A DNA stretch of 32,524 nucleotides from Ornithinibacillus gellani (GCF_003730295.1 NZ_QTSZ01000026.1:1-32524); one strand, 5' to 3'. Counted from the stretch's first letter, positions 1 through 8,893 are shown. A program made the numbers and translations. Notes: generated by a model from the letters alone, not told the origin.

Positions 1-128
1 AGACTCCTCTCGTTATTTAAAGTTGGTTTGACGGCCATCTTCTATTATAACGTTTGGAGTTTTTTTGGATACAACTCTAAAAGTTTCGTTTGCACACAGG
101 CAGAGCCTGTGGTTTAAAAAGATTAATC
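1..128. other. Intergenic start of window, no gene seen
   Basis: I see no supported coding sequence here. A short perfect hairpin (arms CACAGGC and GCCTGTG, 3-nt loop) lies at 95-111, but the following bases GTTTAAAAA are not a convincing T-run, so it is not called a terminator. Confidence 0.5.
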
Positions 129-166
129 AAAAAATCCGCCAGCCGTATATCGGTTGACGGATTTTT
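127..166 (-). terminator. Rho-independent terminator downstream of sat
   Basis: The arms AAATCCGCCAGCCG and CGGTTGACGGATTT pair around a short ATAT loop with two mismatches. The A-run at 129-134 gives a U-run in a minus-strand transcript, so this closes the sat transcript. The plus strand also has five T after the stem, so it may work in both directions. Confidence 0.8.
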
Positions 167-178
167 ACTATTTATCAC

Positions 179-258
179 GGATTAACAGCCAGTTAAGGCC
201 TGATTCGTTCAACTAACAATTAGTGGAGGTTTTCACCCTTCCCCCACTGATTGAAGTT
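179..258 (-). repeat. Hairpin repeat, copy 1 (3' of sat)
   Basis: On the minus strand this begins 9 nt after the sat stop codon. It reads CTTCAATCAGTGGGGG, a short loop, CCTCCACTAATTG, then a conserved arm with TTAGTTGAAC, AATCAGGCC and ACTGGCTGTTAATCC. The same arrangement follows the lipoprotein gene at 25969-26046, and a partial copy is at 32323-32360. I do not recognise a named repeat family. Confidence 0.65.
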
Positions 259-267
259 TCTACTTTA

Positions 268-1992
268 TTATTCTTCATTTGGGTCATCACTGCCACGATA
301 GCGATGATACGGCAGGATGTTCCACTTACGGTAGCTCATTTTTTCATGGTGGAAGATGGTTGGCAGATCATCCAATATTTTCTTCGCAACTTCCAGCTCA
401 CGATTGGCCTCTTCTTGATCCTGATACATAAATTCATCAGAAGCTTTTTTCGGCGCACGCTTCACTTTTTCTTCCAGGTCTTCAATAACCATCGACTGCT
501 GATGATGCAGATGTTCTCTGGCCTCTGTAACCCAATCCGCATGCAAGCCACGGTTTGTATCACCAACGGAGCTAAATTCATTAAACACCTCTTGATACAC
601 ACGGTCCGCATTCGCACGAACATCCAAGTTGGCTTCCTCTAGATCAAAGTTCGTTAGCTCTTCAACATCCAGTGGCCTACTGCGCTTTCGTCCACCAAGT
701 CGTGTCCTTTCCAAATAATACGGGAACATGCTTTTAATCGTTTTACCAACCGGAGCAATGGACGTATCATTTTCATCCAGACCTTTTGGTTGAACACCCT
801 GAATCGCAATTCGAGCAGACTCCGGACGAACGATTTCCTTTGGAGGCATAATGCCATGACGCAGCATTTCCCGAATACCCGTTCCAGAAATATTGATGCG
901 ATATCGCTCATCATGCGGACAGGATTGCTCGGTCGCTGGCGCATCACAACGCGTACAATAGAACACTTCATGGAATAAGCGGACATCAATCCCTAATTCA
1001 GAAGGTTTGAATTCATCAAAAATAGTATGACTCGCATATTTATCATAGAAATCCCCTATTCCCGCATGGTCTCGACCAATTAAGGCATGGGTACAGCCAT
1101 AGTTTTTCATAATCAGTGCGTGCAATACGGTCTCCCGTGGCCCCGCAAAGATATAGGTTACGCGCAATGGCGCAAGGATTGACCGCTTCTTCGGATAATA
1201 TGTTTCCAGCACACTCTTATACGAAAGCATCCGGAATTCATGGCGTGTATATTCCCGCTTCGCCATTTCCACAAGTGGCTGAATCAATAGACCATCAATT
1301 TCCTCTAAGGCATTTTTATGAATGTATTCATGTCCGCGGTGTAATGGGTTTGCACCTGTAATAAACCCTGCAGCGGAACGAAATTTCTTTTCTTCATAAA
1401 ACTCATGCCATGTATCCTTTGGCTCCAGACGCAGCTTTTCAAACGGCCCCCAATTCACTCGCTTCAATAAGCTAATCGGTCCACCTAAAGCTACATCCCC
1501 CATTCGACGATAGATGGCATCAACGCCAGGGTGATTTCGGTCTGTTGTACCGAATAAATGGGATGCACGATATTTCTTGTCATATGCGAAAATATCATCA
1601 ATCTCCATTAATGCGACTGGTTCGCTGTTTTCATCGGTTAAAACGATTTCATCTCCAACAGATAATGTACTAATTATTTCGGAATTCCTTCTTCCTGTAG
1701 GAGCAAAGCTTAATGGAACCGGCCATACTAAACCATTTTCCAATCGCCCATTCTCCAATACAGATTTATAATCCCCTTCATTCATAAAGCCTTCATTTGG
1801 TGAAAGCACCCCTGTTGCGATCATTTCCAATGTAATAACCGCTTCCATATCAACCATAATACATGGTAAATTCTCTGCCCGTTGCAGTGCTTCTTCTAAT
1901 GCTGCCCCTTTAAGCACTTTATCAATTAATTCACCGCCATGTGGTTGCTGCGGATATTTTGCAAAGCTGCTTTTTTCTATAACCTTTGTCAT
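268..1992 (-). CDS. sat: Sulfate adenylyltransferase (ATP sulfurylase) with C-terminal extension
   Basis: ATP sulfurylase makes adenosine 5'-phosphosulfate and pyrophosphate from ATP and sulfate, the first step of sulfate activation, in the cytoplasm. Seen here: an N-terminal PUA-like region (about 1-180); nucleotide-binding signatures GANPLHRGHE (213-222, HxGH type), GRDHAGIG (306-313) and ISGTGIREML (368-377); and a probable zinc site C346, C349, C358, H360. The usual bacterial enzyme is about 380-400 residues. This protein is 574, and residues from about 396 form a charged extension (Glu/Asp/Arg/Lys-rich, likely helical) that I do not recognise; it is not a clear APS kinase because no P-loop is visible. 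The ATG start has a strong GGGAGG site 8-9 nt upstream. No other cys genes are in the window. The Tn916 insertion lies about 250 bp upstream. Confidence 0.9.
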   Translation of the reverse strand: MTKVIEKSSFAKYPQQPHGGELIDKVLKGAALEEALQRAENLPCIMVDMEAVITLEMIATGVLSPNEGFMNEGDYKSVLENGRLENGLVWPVPLSFAPTGRRNSEIISTLSVGDEIVLTDENSEPVALMEIDDIFAYDKKYRASHLFGTTDRNHPGVDAIYRRMGDVALGGPISLLKRVNWGPFEKLRLEPKDTWHEFYEEKKFRSAAGFITGANPLHRGHEYIHKNALEEIDGLLIQPLVEMAKREYTRHEFRMLSYKSVLETYYPKKRSILAPLRVTYIFAGPRETVLHALIMKNYGCTHALIGRDHAGIGDFYDKYASHTIFDEFKPSELGIDVRLFHEVFYCTRCDAPATEQSCPHDERYRINISGTGIREMLRHGIMPPKEIVRPESARIAIQGVQPKGLDENDTSIAPVGKTIKSMFPYYLERTRLGGRKRSRPLDVEELTNFDLEEANLDVRANADRVYQEVFNEFSSVGDTNRGLHADWVTEAREHLHHQQSMVIEDLEEKVKRAPKKASDEFMYQDQEEANRELEVAKKILDDLPTIFHHEKMSYRKWNILPYHRYRGSDDPNEE

Positions 1993-2061
1993 ATTCTCTC
2001 TTCCTCCCTATGCTTGATTATTTAACAAAAGCGAATTAATAAAATGAAATCTTTATTCCGA

Positions 2062-2090
2062 ATATTACCATAATACGCACTTAGATGAAA
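2062..2090 (-). promoter_or_regulatory. Candidate sat promoter
   Basis: On the minus strand, TTTCAT (2085-2090) and TAATAT (2062-2067) are separated by 17 nt, with a TGG just before the -10 box as in extended -10 promoters. It lies about 70 nt upstream of the sat start. ATGAAA and TTTCAT form a small palindrome beside the -35 box that could be an operator. Based on pattern only. Confidence 0.35.
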
Positions 2091-2387
2091 CCGTTATCTT
2101 TCATTTTATTTATTATTTTTAAATTTATAACTAGTTTCCCATGTGAAAAAATAGGCATTTGGTAAGGGTTAGAGGAGCTTCTCAGTCGGCTGATGAGGGC
2201 TAAAAAAATTTTTCGTCCATGTGATTGGAATAGATTGTTTTTAATATAAACAAAGTATAAATTTCTAATTATCTTTTTATATTTTCTTAAATGCTCGTAA
2301 AGCCTTATTCTATGTGCTTTCGAGTATTTTTACTGTAGGAAGATACTTCACGTTTCTTTGCATATTTCCTCATGTCTTAGCTGTCAG

Positions 2388-2409
2388 AAGTGGTAAATAA
2401 GTAGTAAAT
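2388..2409. repeat. Integrase DR2 arm sites, int-proximal end
   Basis: Two adjacent 11-bp repeats, AAGTGGTAAAT and AAGTAGTAAAT, lie just downstream of the int stop codon. In Tn916 the N-terminal domain of Int binds such DR2 repeats inside each end. A matching pair lies at 24013-24035. Confidence 0.8.
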
Positions 2410-2421
2410 TCATTTGTACTA

Positions 2422-3639
2422 CTAAGCAACAAGACGCTCCTGTTGCTTCTCTTTATTCAAGCGTTTCATTTCTGCCATTGCAGAATCGAATGTTGCATGT
2501 GCGTAATAGTTCAGCGTCATGGCTATATTAGCATGTCCCATAATGTACTGTAATGCCTTTGGATTCATTCCTGCATTTGCATAGTTGGTACAGAATGTAT
2601 GTCGCAAACTATGTGGAGTGATGTGTGGCAATTTATCCTCGTTATACTTATTGTATTTCTTAACAAGACCTTTCATCATGCCGTTGTAATCACTTGCCAC
2701 TTTTGGATAGTTCTTTCTATTAAGAAAGAGGAAATCACTATATCCATCAATCTCAACACGCTTATCATTCTTTCGATTCGCTAACACTCGCTTAAATGCT
2801 TGATAGGCTTCTTCAACCATAGGAACTTGACGTTCGCCACTTTTGGTCTTTGGTGTTTCAATGTAGTACCCAATTTCAGTATCTCTCAATAGCTGATGGT
2901 CTATATTGACAAGACGATTCTCAAAATCTAAATCTGGAAGTGTCAAACCACCAAACTCTGAAATACGAAGACCTGTTTTTAAGAGTATCAGAATTTCATC
3001 ATAATTTTTGCTGTAGGTTTTATCAGCTTTTGCAAAGGCTAACAGTTTTTCTTCCTGTTCTTCTGTTAGTACGGTCTTAGGGACAGTATCATCATCAAGA
3101 ACTGCTTTCAGTTGAAAGTCAAATGGATTCTTCCGAACACAATCATCTTGTATAGCAATATAGAATGAAGCCTTTAAAGAACGTTTGTAGTTATTGATGG
3201 TTTGATAAGCATAACCATTTTCACTCATTCTAATAGCCCATTCTTTAGCGTCTGATGGCTTAATACTGTCAATACTTCTTACACCTAACTTGTCTTTCTT
3301 CAAAATATCCATAAGATATTTGCGTCCAGTTTCAGTGTTTTTTCTAACCTTTGGTCTTTGAGCGTTCTGTTTTGCGTAAAGCTGGCAGAGTGTCATTTTC
3401 TTTCCTACAACATCAATACCATCATGAATGTCTTTCTGTAACTCTGCGATTTTCTCTCTAAGTGAGATACAATCACGCTTTCCTGCTGGTACTCGGTCTG
3501 TAGCCACAAGTTTCCACGAGTAAACAAATTGCGGTTCTCCAAATGAATCTATATATTTGTATAAGTATCTTCCGTCTTTTCGTTGGCTCTCTCCAGTCTT
3601 TAAGATTCGACCTTTATTGTCACGTCTTTTTTCTGACAT
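2422..3639 (-). CDS. int: Tn916 integrase (tyrosine recombinase)
   Basis: This enzyme excises the element as a circle and integrates it at AT-rich sites through a 6-7 bp coupling sequence. The protein is 405 residues, the length I recall for Tn916 Int, and is near-identical to it from memory. Seen: an N-terminal arm-binding domain (about 1-75), a core-binding helical domain (about 85-170) and a C-terminal catalytic domain. Catalytic residues are R225 (in TGLRISEF), H343 and R346 (HSLRH), H369 (GHA) and nucleophile Y379 (LNYYAH). It is read with xis upstream on the same strand. The stop codon lies next to the DR2 arm sites, as in Tn916. Confidence 0.97.
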   Translation of the reverse strand: MSEKRRDNKGRILKTGESQRKDGRYLYKYIDSFGEPQFVYSWKLVATDRVPAGKRDCISLREKIAELQKDIHDGIDVVGKKMTLCQLYAKQNAQRPKVRKNTETGRKYLMDILKKDKLGVRSIDSIKPSDAKEWAIRMSENGYAYQTINNYKRSLKASFYIAIQDDCVRKNPFDFQLKAVLDDDTVPKTVLTEEQEEKLLAFAKADKTYSKNYDEILILLKTGLRISEFGGLTLPDLDFENRLVNIDHQLLRDTEIGYYIETPKTKSGERQVPMVEEAYQAFKRVLANRKNDKRVEIDGYSDFLFLNRKNYPKVASDYNGMMKGLVKKYNKYNEDKLPHITPHSLRHTFCTNYANAGMNPKALQYIMGHANIAMTLNYYAHATFDSAMAEMKRLNKEKQQERLVA

Positions 3640-3720
3640 GGCATTTGCTCCTTTCCTTTATGGAAAGAGCCTTGATACGACTTAATACTATTTTATCATA
3701 TACAAGACCCTTTGGCGACG

Positions 3721-3924
3721 CTAGATTGCGTCCAATGTATCTATAATTTTTTCAAATTGTTTTCGTTTAATCTGAATACGATTGCCATTCATAATCAGCC
3801 AATTTGCATTTTTATTTTCCTCTGCCAAGCGTCGTAGCTTGTTTTCGCCAATACGAAAATATTTTGACGCTTCTTCAATGGTTAGGGTATAACGTTCCCA
3901 AATAGGAATGTCAGTCTGCTTCAT
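3721..3924 (-). CDS. xis: Tn916 excisionase
   Basis: A 67-residue basic protein matching Tn916 Xis. It contains a winged-helix/MerR-like DNA-binding segment ([19 protein letters not shown], about 17-35). Xis bends DNA at the ends, promotes excision and helps set directionality with Int. The ATG is preceded by an AAGGAGG site. It lies 81 bp upstream of int on the same strand, so the two are expected to be co-transcribed late, by read-through from the orf7-orf8 region. Confidence 0.95.
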
Positions 3925-4384
3925 AAAATCCTCCTTTCCAAATCACTTATTTGGATTTCATAAAAGTTGTTTTACCAGCAATCGAACAGCTTTAGCAAAG
4001 CTCACGGGAGTTCCACCCCTGCATGGTTCTCATGTAGCCATACTCATTGCCTGCGACGGTTTTATCACGCTCGGACTATTGACTGTATGGGAGTATCATT
4101 ATCACGATAAGAATGTCGTTGCAGGCAATCCTGCTAAAGATTGCTTCTCGGATCACTAACATGAATCGCTCGCTATCTTTATAAGATAGGTCATGGCGGT
4201 TAGTTCCGTTGGCTCTTTTCTTATCGAAACGTATTCGATTACTTTTATTCAGTTTTCAAAGAACAATGGCTCGTTAGCCTATCAAAACACATTGAAAGCT
4301 CAATATGCTTTGGTGGAATAACAAACCTCCCTGTTCGGGAAGCGTGGAATGGTTTAGCACGCTTCCACGAAAGGAGAGAGGATA
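3925..4384. other. xis-orf8 intergenic region, structured, no firm gene
   Basis: This 460-bp Tn916 segment has no ORF that I accept. It holds a long inverted repeat (arms ATTGCCTGCGAC at 4046-4057 and GTCGTTGCAGGCAAT at 4115-4129), a perfect 7-bp hairpin (CTATCTT/AAGATAG, 4173-4189), and a hairpin around GGAAGCGTG and CACGCTTCC at about 4339-4367 just after orf8. Older Tn916 maps put a small orf5 here. The best minus-strand candidate starts at the ATG near 4163 and has 28 codons, but shows no clear ribosome site. Confidence 0.5.
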
Positions 4385-4615
4385 TTACTTAATTTCAAAT
4401 GACAAAATCTTTGTAATCAGTCTGGTTTCCATTCTTCCACGTAAGACTTCATCAACGACCATACTTTGATTGCCATATTCATCTTTCATAAGTCGTAGGG
4501 AACGCTTCGTTATGTACCCTCTGTAATGATGTAGAATCTGGTTAATCGCTTCGGTATCGCCATCTGTTGCCTTTACAATGAGAGGAAAGGGAATCATAGG
4601 ATATTGTGTTTTCAT
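4385..4615 (-). CDS. orf8: Tn916 Orf8, helix-turn-helix domain protein
   Basis: A 76-residue protein matching Tn916 Orf8 (helix-turn-helix/sigma-region-like family). The sequence has IPFPLIVKATDGDTEAINQI near the start, which resembles the first helices of a sigma-70 region 2-like domain. The start codon overlaps the orf7 stop by 4 bp, so translation is coupled. In Tn916, Orf7 and Orf8 are thought to activate transcription that runs through xis-int and, in the circle, into the transfer genes. No catalytic residues are expected. Confidence 0.9.
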   Translation of the reverse strand: MKTQYPMIPFPLIVKATDGDTEAINQILHHYRGYITKRSLRLMKDEYGNQSMVVDEVLRGRMETRLITKILSFEIK

Positions 4616-5043
4616 TCTTCAAATTCCTCCATAAACTTTTTAATTAAGGCTAGTCCACTGGTTCTATGCCGATAGACAGTAGAACGGTTCAATTTCAACA
4701 GGTCTGCAATTTCTGAATCGCTCATGTCCATAAAGTAAAACAGCAGTAGAATTTCACGTTTCTTGTCTGGCAACTCACGTAATGCTTCACTCAACAAATC
4801 ATTTTCAACGCCTACTGATAACCCATTGAGTGTAAAAATCTGAAAGTCAGTTGAATAGTTATCTGTTGTCGCAAACTGGCTAACAAGATAATCGCCAACA
4901 TCCGAAAAGGACACCTCACGCTTTGCAATCCTTGAAAGATAAAGCATATAATTCTTTCGCTCGTCTTCCATAGCACGTTTACAGATATAGTCAAACTGAT
5001 TTTCTATTGTGGTCTGAAAAGAAGATGGTTTCATGTTTCTCAC
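4612..5043 (-). CDS. orf7: Tn916 Orf7, sigma-70 family-like regulator
   Basis: A 143-residue protein matching Tn916 Orf7. The C-terminal half looks like a sigma region 4 helix-turn-helix: LPDKKREILLLFYFMDMSDS (about 90-109) followed by EIADLLKLNRSTVYRHRTSG. It probably acts as an extracytoplasmic-type sigma factor or activator for the element's own operon. The ATG at 5043 has a GAAAGGGGG site just upstream. It is the first gene of the orf7-orf8-xis-int strand, and its leader carries a terminator-like hairpin at 5170-5212. Confidence 0.92.
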   Translation of the reverse strand: MRNMKPSSFQTTIENQFDYICKRAMEDERKNYMLYLSRIAKREVSFSDVGDYLVSQFATTDNYSTDFQIFTLNGLSVGVENDLLSEALRELPDKKREILLLFYFMDMSDSEIADLLKLNRSTVYRHRTSGLALIKKFMEEFEE

Positions 5044-5169
5044 CCCCTTTCTGTCTAGGAAAGGAAGTGAGCCTTGCTCGTTTATCTCCTTTCACTCTTA
5101 GTCCCAATGTGAAAGGGGGATTTGTTGCATTACTGATAAATAAACTTTGTAAAAAAGTTCTGAATAGCC

Positions 5170-5212
5170 AAAAAAGCATATAAACAGATTTATTTCTCTG
5201 TTTACATGCTTC
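5170..5212 (-). terminator. Attenuator-like terminator upstream of orf7
   Basis: On the minus strand AGAAGCATGTAAACAGA pairs with TCTGTTTATATGCTTTTTT, and the stem ends in a U-run (A5170-5175). It sits between the likely orf7 promoter region and the orf7 start, so it would stop transcription before orf7 unless overcome. This fits the known Tn916 model in which transcription of orf7 depends on read-through. Confidence 0.7.
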
Positions 5213-5448
5213 TGTTATTCTATCTATATGATTTATAAAACCACATTGGTGGACGTACTTATCTATTGCAGATAGACGACTTTTTTTGACAAGAACCCAA
5301 TGTAAGGAAATTTATTGTATATGATGTACTTCATGGCGACGTTGACCTCCAACAAACCGCCATTTGGAAGTAATATACAATATTTTAACAGCGTAAATAG
5401 CACTACCATATAACGGTTTTTTTTATTGGCGTTTAGTAGTGCTTTTTA
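5213..5448. other. Non-coding region between orf7 leader and IS insertion
   Basis: No gene is seen. There is an imperfect inverted repeat of about 25 bp (TATTGTATAT...ATGGCG near 5311-5336 and CGCCAT...ATATACAATA near 5357-5381). A plus-strand hairpin with arms AGCACTAC and GTAGTGCTTTTT (5399-5447) looks like a terminator and ends at the IS left boundary. The last five bases, TTTTA at 5444-5448, recur at 9272-9276. Confidence 0.5.
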
Positions 5449-5636
5449 CTGAGATTCTACGTCAGTACTTTATAAACCACCCTCAAAGCATTGATAAATA
5501 TACGTTCCTTCAAAATTCAGCTTTCACCCATTGGGTGAAAGAAAAATGCTCAAAAATGTGTTGAATTATCAGCTTTTATGAGTCGATATATGGTACAATA
5601 ATAGTAACAAAAGCAGCAGAAAAAGGGGTTTAAATT

Positions 5637-6899
5637 ATGATTAATAAAATTGATTTCACAGCTAAGAATCTAACATCAAATGCAGGTCTTTTTCTTCTCC
5701 TTGAGAACGCAAAAAGTAATGAGATTTTTGATCTAGTTGAAGATGACCTCGTATTTGATAATGACTCCACAAATAAAATCAAGATGAATCATATAAAGAC
5801 GATGATCTGTGGTCACTTTATTGGTATAGACAAGCTAGAACGTCTAAAGCTCCTTCAAAATGATCCACTCGTTAATGAATTTGATATTTCCGTAAAAGAA
5901 CCTGAAACAGTGTCACGATTTTTAGGAAACTTCACCTTTAAGACAACACAAATGTTTAGAGACATTAATTTTAAAGTCTTTAAAAAACTGCTCACTAAAA
6001 GTAAATTGACATCCATTACGATTGATATTGATAGTAGTGTAATCAACGTAGAAGGTCATCAAGAAGGTGCATCAAAAGGATATAATCCCAAGAAACTAGG
6101 AAACCGATGCTACAATATCCAGTTTGCATTTTGCGACGAATTAAAAGCCTACGTCACCGGATTTGTAAGAAGTGGCAATACTTACACAGCTAACGGTGCA
6201 TCTGAAATGATCAAAGAAATAGTAGCCAACATCAAAACAGATGATTTAGAGATTTTATTTCGAATGGATAGTGGCTACTTTGATGAAAAAATTATTGAAA
6301 CGATAGAATCTCTTGGTTGCAAATATTTAATTAAAGCCAAAAGTTATTCTACGCTTGCATCCCAAGCAACGAATTCATCGGTTGTATTCGTTAAAGGTGA
6401 AGAAGGCAGAGAAACTACAGAACTGTTTACAAAATTAGATAACTGGGAGAAAGACAGAAGGTTTGTTGTGTCTCGCGTACTGAAACCAGAAAAAGAAAGA
6501 GCACAAATATCACTTTTAGAAGGCTCTGAGTACGAATACTTTTTCTTTGTGACAAACACTACATTGCTTTCTGAAAAAGTAGTTATATCCTATGAAAAAC
6601 GTGGCAATGCTGAGAACTATATTAAAGAAGCCAAATACGACATGGCGGTGGGTCATCTTTTACTTAAATCATTTTGGGCAAATGAAGCGGTGTTTCAAAT
6701 GATGATGCTTTCATATAACCTGTTTTTGTTGTTCAAGATTGATTCCTTAGAGCCTTCAGAATACAGACAGCAAATAAAGACCTTTCGTTTGAAGTATGTA
6801 TTTCTTGCAGCCAAAATCATTAAAACCGCAAGAACTGTAATTATGAATTTGTCAGAAAACTATCCGTACAAGGAAGTGTATGAAAAATGTCTGGTATAA
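5637..6899 (+). CDS. tnpA: IS1380-family transposase, ISEcp1 TnpA-like
   Basis: A DDE transposase of 420 residues, the recalled length of ISEcp1 TnpA, with only scattered substitutions from memory of that protein. Likely catalytic residues are D132 (TIDIDSSV), D211 (FRMDSGYF) and E326 in the conserved KRGNAENYIKEAKYD segment typical of DDE (YREK-like) transposases. The ATG at 5637 follows AAAAGGGG by about 8 nt. ISEcp1-type enzymes pair IRL with poorly matching sequences beyond IRR and so carry adjacent DNA along. Here the adjacent DNA contains an aminoglycoside resistance gene. Finding such a protein in a Gram-positive Tn916 is notable. Confidence 0.93.
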   Translation: MINKIDFTAKNLTSNAGLFLLLENAKSNEIFDLVEDDLVFDNDSTNKIKMNHIKTMICGHFIGIDKLERLKLLQNDPLVNEFDISVKEPETVSRFLGNFTFKTTQMFRDINFKVFKKLLTKSKLTSITIDIDSSVINVEGHQEGASKGYNPKKLGNRCYNIQFAFCDELKAYVTGFVRSGNTYTANGASEMIKEIVANIKTDDLEILFRMDSGYFDEKIIETIESLGCKYLIKAKSYSTLASQATNSSVVFVKGEEGRETTELFTKLDNWEKDRRFVVSRVLKPEKERAQISLLEGSEYEYFFFVTNTTLLSEKVVISYEKRGNAENYIKEAKYDMAVGHLLLKSFWANEAVFQMMMLSYNLFLLFKIDSLEPSEYRQQIKTFRLKYVFLAAKIIKTARTVIMNLSENYPYKEVYEKCLV

Positions 6900-7002
6900 T
6901 AAAGATATCATCTTGAAAATCGAGTGTTGCTCTGTGGATAACTTGCAGGGTTTAATAAGTATCTTTACTCCAAAGTTGCAATCAATAATTTATTGAAAAA
7001 GA

Positions 7003-7032
7003 TTGAAAGGTGGTGGTAAATAATGTTACAAT
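7003..7032 (+). promoter_or_regulatory. Outward-facing promoter at IS right end
   Basis: TTGAAA (7003-7008) and TACAAT (7027-7032) are separated by 18 nt and point out of the IS. The same boxes near the ISEcp1 right end are known to drive captured genes such as blaCTX-M. Here they would transcribe the DinB remnant and aph(2''). Box positions are seen; activity is inferred from ISEcp1. Confidence 0.75.
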
Positions 7033-7105
7033 GTGGGAGTATCAGTTTAAATTCTTCGTGAAATAGTGTTCTTTTAAGCTAATAAAAAATGCACGTGGAA
7101 TTTAG

Positions 7106-7567
7106 GATATAGAAAATCTTGAGGATACAGAAGCATACTGGGTATATAGCTCAGAAAGTCTTCAGGTACGAAAGAAAAATGAGGTATGGATCATAGACTG
7201 GCCGGAAAGCGAGAGCTATGAGATGGGACCGATGAGTATAGCCTGGATAATGTGGCATATCATATATTGGTGGTCAACTGCATTAGATTACAACTTTGGA
7301 AGCGGCTCAATGAAAAAAGATGATGTTCTCTGGCCGGGTAGTATAGAAAATGCTAAAGAAGTCATAGAATCCCTGCACGAGAAATGGGTATCTAAATTAA
7401 GTGAGTTATCTGACGCGGACTTTCAAATGAATCAGCATGCAAAATGGCCATTAGAAGATAGGAACTTAGCAGATACTGCACTTTGGCTAAATGCAGAATT
7501 TATGAAAAATGCAGCAGAGATAGGTTATGCAAGATTTTTATATGGAAATAGCATGAAACAAAAATGA
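7106..7567 (+). pseudogene. DinB/YfiT-like family gene, 5'-truncated by the IS
   Basis: The reading frame is open from the last base of IRR (TAG at 7103-7105 lies inside IRR) to the stop at 7565. About 39 codons precede the first ATG (7223). The translated product begins DIENLEDTEAYWVY and continues through IAWIMWHIIYWWSTALDYNF, a DinB-superfamily segment with metal-ligand-type histidines in a helical bundle, to FMKNAAEIGYARFLYG. Whole DinB-like proteins are about 150-170 residues, so the N-terminus has been lost at the IS boundary. A shorter product from 7223 (114 residues) is possible but would lack helix 1. DinB relatives are usually thiol- or metal-dependent stress enzymes; no role is assigned here. 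Confidence 0.75.
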
Positions 7568-7578
7568 ATTAACTATAA

Positions 7579-8541
<963 letters not shown>

Positions 8542-8552
8542 ATATTTAATAT

Positions 8553-8593
8553 AAAGGACTGCTAATGTACTCATCAATAGCAATCCTTTTTTA
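8553..8593 (+). terminator. Terminator of aph(2'')
   Basis: AAAGGACTGCTA pairs with TAGCAATCCTTTTTT 12 nt after the aph(2'') stop, with one mismatch and a T-run of six. It should end transcripts coming from the IS promoter. Confidence 0.8.
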
Positions 8594-8639
8594 GAATCCG
8601 GAATCTTTTTTATTTTATTTCTAATGCCGAGGCAAATAA

Positions 8640-8873
8640 ATCTACACAGGAATCGATTATGAGAAAACAGAGAATTATACCGAGCTTCATCTAAGAAGTT
8701 ATAAAAATGATATTTATTTGTCTTCGCAGGATTATAAGATCAAACTTAAAATCAGAAACGAAAAAAAATATAAATATGAAGAATTAATAAATAAACCGGG
8801 TGTTTGGTTCCAACGCACTAAACATAATTTATGGGAGTTAAGATCGAATAATCCTTATATTTGTATAATTTAA
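8640..8873 (+). pseudogene. Orphan coding remnant, 77 codons without start
   Basis: After an in-frame TAA (8637-8639) the plus strand stays open for 77 codons to TAA at 8871. No ATG or ribosome site fits. The translation has normal protein composition: it begins ITYTGIDYEKTENYTELHLR, has a middle rich in Lys, Tyr and Glu, and ends WELRSNNPYICII. It is closed by a perfect terminator at 8894-8923, as a real gene end would be. This looks like the 3' end of a decayed gene inside the mobilised cargo. I do not recognise the family. Confidence 0.45.
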
Positions 8874-8893
8874 TAATAGTTTGAAATAAAATT

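Larger units (their letters stand above)
5449..7106 (+). mobile_element. IS1380-family insertion sequence, ISEcp1-like
   Basis: The element is 1658 bp, within 2 bp of the length I recall for ISEcp1. IRL at 5449-5462 reads CTGAGATTCTACGT (12 of 14 as in the recalled ISEcp1 IRL). IRR at 7093-7106 reads ACGTGGAATTTAGG, identical to the recalled ISEcp1 IRR. It encodes one 420-residue transposase. A perfect hairpin (CTTTCACCC/GGGTGAAAG, 5521-5541) lies between IRL and the gene and may block read-in. No direct repeat flanks IRL/IRR themselves (TTTTA versus ATATA), so the IS alone is not the last transposition event here. Confidence 0.88.

Noticed and set aside
223..642. 139-codon plus-strand frame over sat
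   Set aside because: It is antisense to the clearly conserved sat coding sequence and starts inside the hairpin repeat; composition is not protein-like.
2150..2220. Possible SAM-type riboswitch upstream of sat
   Set aside because: The short stems there do not show the conserved S-box core, and the segment lies upstream of the best candidate promoter.
3908..4159. 83-codon plus-strand frame between xis and orf8
   Set aside because: It starts inside xis on the other strand, has no ribosome site and runs through the inverted repeat.
4611..5043. Cellular sigma factor
   Set aside because: The region-4-like protein is the Tn916 orf7 product by length, partner orf8 and position, not a housekeeping sigma factor.
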